Shown here one piece after another: positions 60,265 through 64,000 of a DNA stretch of 64,000 bases. Numbering within the stretch: position 1 is the stretch's first letter; every line of letters begins with the position of its first letter. The notes beneath the pieces were generated by a model. That model worked only from the letters and a program-made list of their open reading frames with translations. It was not told the DNA's origin and searched no databases. The stretch lies in assembly GCA_027605045.1 (NCBI GenBank), contig JAQFWX010000007.1, positions 1,054,001 through 1,118,000 on the forward strand, written 5' to 3'. This DNA is from Phallus indusiatus (taxonomy: Eukaryota; Basidiomycota; Agaricomycetes; Phallales; Phallaceae). The position numbers and the translations under genes were made by a program.

Positions 60265-61201
60265 AATTGTCTTCAGAGGCCTAAGCATTTTGGATTGTCT
60301 AGGTGAAGATTATGGCAAGCCATCCTAAAAAAAACCGGGATGAATGTTCTGACTCATCTGAGCTATCCTTTCCTATGAGCTTAAAGGTGCTTCGCCTATC
60401 ATCACAACGCATTATCAATGTCCTTGCCAATCTCCTCGCGTCTTCATAACCATGGCAATCGCTCGAAAAGTAGTTTGCTCCGTATGATTAGATACTTTTG
60501 ATGATGAAAAGTACCGTTGACTCAATGTGTTGGGCTTGAGAGATACCATCGCGGTCTCGCGTGTAAAATCGACTTCGCTAAAACACTTTTTTTTCGCCGT
60601 AAATGTACTTGTTTTACCCCATTTTCTCTTACTATGTGGGAGGATCGAGTCCAAATGCGTTACCCCGGCAGAACAGGTGGTCGTATAAACAACGAAAAAT
60701 AAGACCAGGCGCCGGTCCTTGCGCGCCATTACGGTCATCATGCATCATGTTCCAAGTAACTGCATCTTCGAAGTCCGGACTCAGTTGACTTTTCAGAACG
60801 CTAATAGATCCCAATCACGCAAAAAGCACTGACCACCGGATATGCATCAGCTTTTATCTTTCCAACTGAATCGTCTCCGGAAACTTACATGAACACACGC
60901 AGTATCTTTTACTGGAGGGTTATCTTGTCCCGGTCAGAATGTATGTTGCAATTTTTCTAAACGTTATAAAGTCGCCCTTTAAAAGAAAGGCCAAGCCAAC
61001 ATGTTTTCGCCCACAGGTATGGACACGCAAATAAAAGCAACTGAGGCCTGAGTAGAGTCATTTCGTGTTAACTCAACCCGCTTAACGAGCCCCCAGGCGA
61101 CCGTGGCCAGACTCAGGCCTCAAGCCTTTTAAAGGCGGTTCAATGATTAATAAAAGCCCAAATATTGCTCGACCCCTTACAAGAGAACATTCTTTTATGC
61201 C
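60264..61201. repeat. Left part of segmental duplication (unit 2)
   Basis: Colinear with 50,691-51,596, with small indels. No conserved reading frame is shared between the two copies. Confidence 0.7.
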
Positions 61202-62574
61202 ATGTCGTTGCCAGTGCAAGACTTCCAACCCGACTACTCATTTTTATGCAACATTGGTAACGATAGGTTTCACCATTTTGTATATGGACAGCTGACTTTC
61301 GAGTAATGTAGTCGCCAGCACAGCACTGATTGTCTGGGATACTCTTTTGACCTTCAATGAAGAGGTGGGTGGCGGTCCAAAGTTTCTACGTGCTATGTAT
61401 ACCCCGTACTGAATTTTAGAACAGAGAGTGTTTATTCGATCGTACGTGACTCCCCATAGTCTTGATATATCTCCATGTGTTAACACTTTAAATATTCAGA
61501 TCTAATGTCCGTACTTCGGTGAAAGTACTATATTGTATGGCCCGATATGTTGCTCTTGCACTCTATAGGTACGTTTTCTCAGCACTCGTTACACGAATTG
61601 TAATCACATTTCTCAAAAAGTGGAATGACGTTGGCTTTCGTCGGAAACCATAAAAGATTCGGCTTCTGTACAAATATTATGTGGTCGGTCCTTTTCTCTG
61701 GCACAGTTATAGTAACGTGCTCAAACATACTGCTTATACAACGAGGTATGCATTGAATCATGATTCGGAAATGTGCAAAAAAATAATGATATTCAGTATA
61801 CGCGTTTTGTGGCCGTTCAAAACTATTACTGTGGTTTCTCTCTTTGACGTTTATATTGGGTGAAAGTTCGGCGATAATTGTCCTGGCTCTGGACATATCT
61901 AAATATCATGTCGTCGACTTGAAAAGCAATCTCCCTTCGTCTTTCGGAAACTGCGTTATCGAGCACTACTCTGGAATATTATCATTAGTCTTGTGAGAAA
62001 TTTTAGTCAATGACAAAAGTGTTGCAAAAAAATCTTGACAGAAAGTCTCAAAAGGTTTCTTGAACTTGGGTTCCAAAGTGTCGCCGTTACTTGCATTATC
62101 GCACGGGTTGTCCCATTGACGTTCACATCATGGAAAACAGGTTTTCAGATGTCTCCACTATACATGGATATTTTGAGGGATGGGATATGGGTTTACATGA
62201 TTTTGTTTCGTAAGGGTAGCTTTGATTTTAAACTTGCTTTCCGCCCACTAACTGAAAAGTCTCAAATCAGTAACTTTCTTACTATCTGGTATCTATATGC
62301 ACACTGAGAGCCTTCAGGGTCTATCGTTTGCTATGTAAGTTGATAACAAACTTTGGTGGACCATAAGTTTGATAACCGAATAATTCAGATGGACATATGC
62401 GGCATCCAGTATCTGTGTAAGTGCTCCCAATAGAGGCATACAATTACCATTCTTTGACAATCACTGCTATTACAGTGCACGCGTCTGATATTGAACCTTT
62501 ATCATTCGGTGAATTGTGTTGGGGTCCGCTCGGATCTCAGCGTTTTCTCGTTGTACTCGTTGTACAGCTGCTAA
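61202..62574 (+). CDS. Seven-TM DUF6533-type protein, cluster II copy G'
   Basis: ATG 61202 (MSLPVQDFQPDYSFLCNI). Ten exons with consistent phase: VASTALIVWDTLLTFNEE, RVFIRS, TSVKVLYCMARYVALALYR, MWSVLFSGTVIVTCSNILL, VYAFCGRSKLLLWFL, LELGFQSVAVTCIIARVV, RDGIWVYMILF, a GLSFA-I-WTYAASSIC TM7 and CTRLILNLYHS with a short tail ending SLYSLYSC. It is the functional-looking duplicate of copy G. The domain Trp is replaced by Arg. Confidence 0.75.
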
Positions 62575-63480
62575 GACTCTTGATATGGAAACTCAGTGAG
62601 TTGCCGAATCAAGAGTCTTCACCGCGCTGAGTTGCCATGTCAGGAATCTTTACCGCGTCTCGCAAAACATTCATACATTTTCTGCTCAGAATCCTGCTTT
62701 CACCCACCCTTCACAATAAGTTTCATAATATTTAAATTCTACCACTTCTTCATATTTAATCTTCCCTCAAACCATACAGTACAAGTCTATATCCCACAAC
62801 AGGTTTTTTCGCTTCGTGCCACGGCAGCTCGCGCGTCAAACACTCATGGCCCACAGCTTCATCGCCAGAATGATCGCCTGGAAATGCTGATGTCAATGAA
62901 ATGCGAATAAATCGGTCTTGGTGGTTGAGAAATATCTTCAAAGTGTGGCGGACTTGAGATCAGATCTTGCAAAAAAAAAATAAAGTTCGTCAACGCTGCT
63001 TTTTCCGCCGTGGATATGTTGTTTCTGCCGATCCAATCCTTCTGGAATATAGAAAAGCCATCGCGTCGAGATAGGGGTATCAACTCTGCAAGAGAGTGAG
63101 CCATGGTAATACGGAAGGCAACCAAAATGACTGAAGGCGCCGCGGCCATGGAAATTTGTTTTCATTGTGCACAATATGAAGACAGATCTGGCTTGGAACC
63201 CTGTGTTGCGATGACGTTTGGTGACTGGCTCCTGTCAGAAGTTGATACACGCTGCACTTTTATATGAATTTGTGAAGTCTGAGATTGCTTCTCATTACTG
63301 AAAAGTCCAATCAGAGCTCTTTGTGTGGACGGATGAATTACGAGGGTACCTCTTAGCAACTGAGGAGCGGTCGCTGCGTGCAGGTACAATTAGCGCTGGA
63401 ATCATCCTAACCTTTAAACAGTGTTGTTGAAATCACAGGTCAAACAGGACTATCCCCTATCATCCCACAAGAAAACCACC
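62575..63480. other. Spacer with duplicated ORF remnants
   Basis: The counterpart of 52,960-54,136. A minus ORF (62,859-63,149, 96 aa) is open here, but its alignment to the other copy crosses frames, so it is not called as a gene. Confidence 0.4.
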
Positions 63481-64000
63481 ATGTCGCTCCCAACGCAAAC
63501 TGTGCAAAACCTTCAACTCGGTTACCCGCTTTTGTTCAACATTGGTGATGGACCTTCTCTACTCTTATGCAGAATGACTGACTTTCACGTACTGCAGTCG
63601 CTGGCACTACACTGATTATCTGGGATACCCTTTTGACCTTCGATGAAGAAGTGAGCCTCATTTGATACGTAGTATATCACATGCTGAATCTCAAAGCAGA
63701 TAGCGTTTATCCGACTGTACGCAATCCTCGTTGATCCTGACATATCTGGCATACATATATTGAAGGCTTTAGATCCAAGGCCGGTATTTTTGTAAAAGTA
63801 CTATACTGTATGGCTCGGTACATCGCCCTTGTACTTTATATGTGCGTTTCTCCTCAGACCAGTTTCACAACCTCTAATGACCTTCTTTTTCAAAGTATGC
63901 TAACGTTTGTTTTCGTTGGAAATCATGAACAACTTAGCTATTGTTCAAGAATTATGTGGTTCGTCAATTTCGCCGGCACAACTATAGTAGTGTGCTCAAA
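63481..64000 (+). CDS. Seven-TM DUF6533-type protein, cluster II copy H' (5' part, runs off right edge)
   Basis: ATG 63481 (MSLPTQTVQNLQLGYPLLFN). Exon 2 encodes VAGTTLIIWDTLLTFDEE, exon 3 IAFIRL, and exon 4 a KVLYCMARYIALVLYM segment. Exon 5 (MWFVNFAGTTIVVCS) is cut by the window end. It corresponds to copy H in the duplicated unit. Confidence 0.7.

Noticed and set aside
1..64000. tRNA, rRNA and CRISPR features
   Set aside because: I scanned for T-loop-like GTTCRANNC arms and regularly spaced repeats and found none convincing; a covariance-model search would be decisive.

Overview
The window is nuclear DNA of a mushroom-forming basidiomycete (Agaricomycetes). The signs are dense intron-rich genes with introns of about 50-70 nt, GT-AG borders and CTAAT/CTGAC-like branch sites; expanded Agaricomycete families (seven-TM DUF6533-type proteins, F-box/LRR-like proteins, a family with a D...ExK nuclease-like core, P450s); and conserved single-copy fungal genes (APC1, snurportin, BIR protein, mitochondrial carrier). 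Species cannot be named from the sequence. There is no prokaryotic, CRISPR or organellar signal.

Layout: (1) 1-18,686 is an amplified accessory array. One truncated and five larger copies of a ten-exon seven-TM gene lie on +, and four of them (A, D, E, F) converge on a copy of an F-box/LRR-like gene on -. The last F-box copy (17,134-18,686) is intact; the others are eroded. At the left edge the promoter and first codons of the array's boundary gene recur, joined to a D...ExK family ORF. (2) 18,991-21,419 is a complete AidB-type acyl-CoA dehydrogenase with a C-terminal SKL peroxisomal signal; a 129-bp MITE sits in its shared promoter. (3) 22.2-24.6 kb holds two small tandem paralogues of unknown function. 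(4) 25.3-30.9 kb is a tandem P450 duplication, one full-length copy and one truncated relic. (5) 31.4-32.7 kb is gene debris. (6) 33.4-49.4 kb is the conserved core: a metallophosphoesterase-like gene with degraded metal ligands, snurportin, a Ure2-like GST, APC1, a two-BIR-plus-casein-kinase-1 fusion, and an ORT1/AMC-type mitochondrial carrier. (7) 50.7-64.0 kb is a second seven-TM cluster (five copies) interrupted by a PP2C gene, with a segmental duplication of at least 3.2 kb (50.7-54 kb versus 60.26 kb to the right edge) whose left junction abuts a perfect 33-bp palindrome.

How they fit together: the core genes serve cell-cycle control (APC/C scaffold; BIR protein fused to a kinase), snRNP import, redox/detoxification and amino-acid transport. 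The flanking accessory regions are membrane receptor-like, ubiquitin-adaptor and oxidase families undergoing birth and death. The strongest novelty candidates are the BIR-BIR-CK1 fusion, the promoter-capture chimera at the left edge, and the co-amplified 7TM/F-box convergent pairs. For most core genes I assembled exon models by hand; the exon lengths sum to multiples of three, which supports them.
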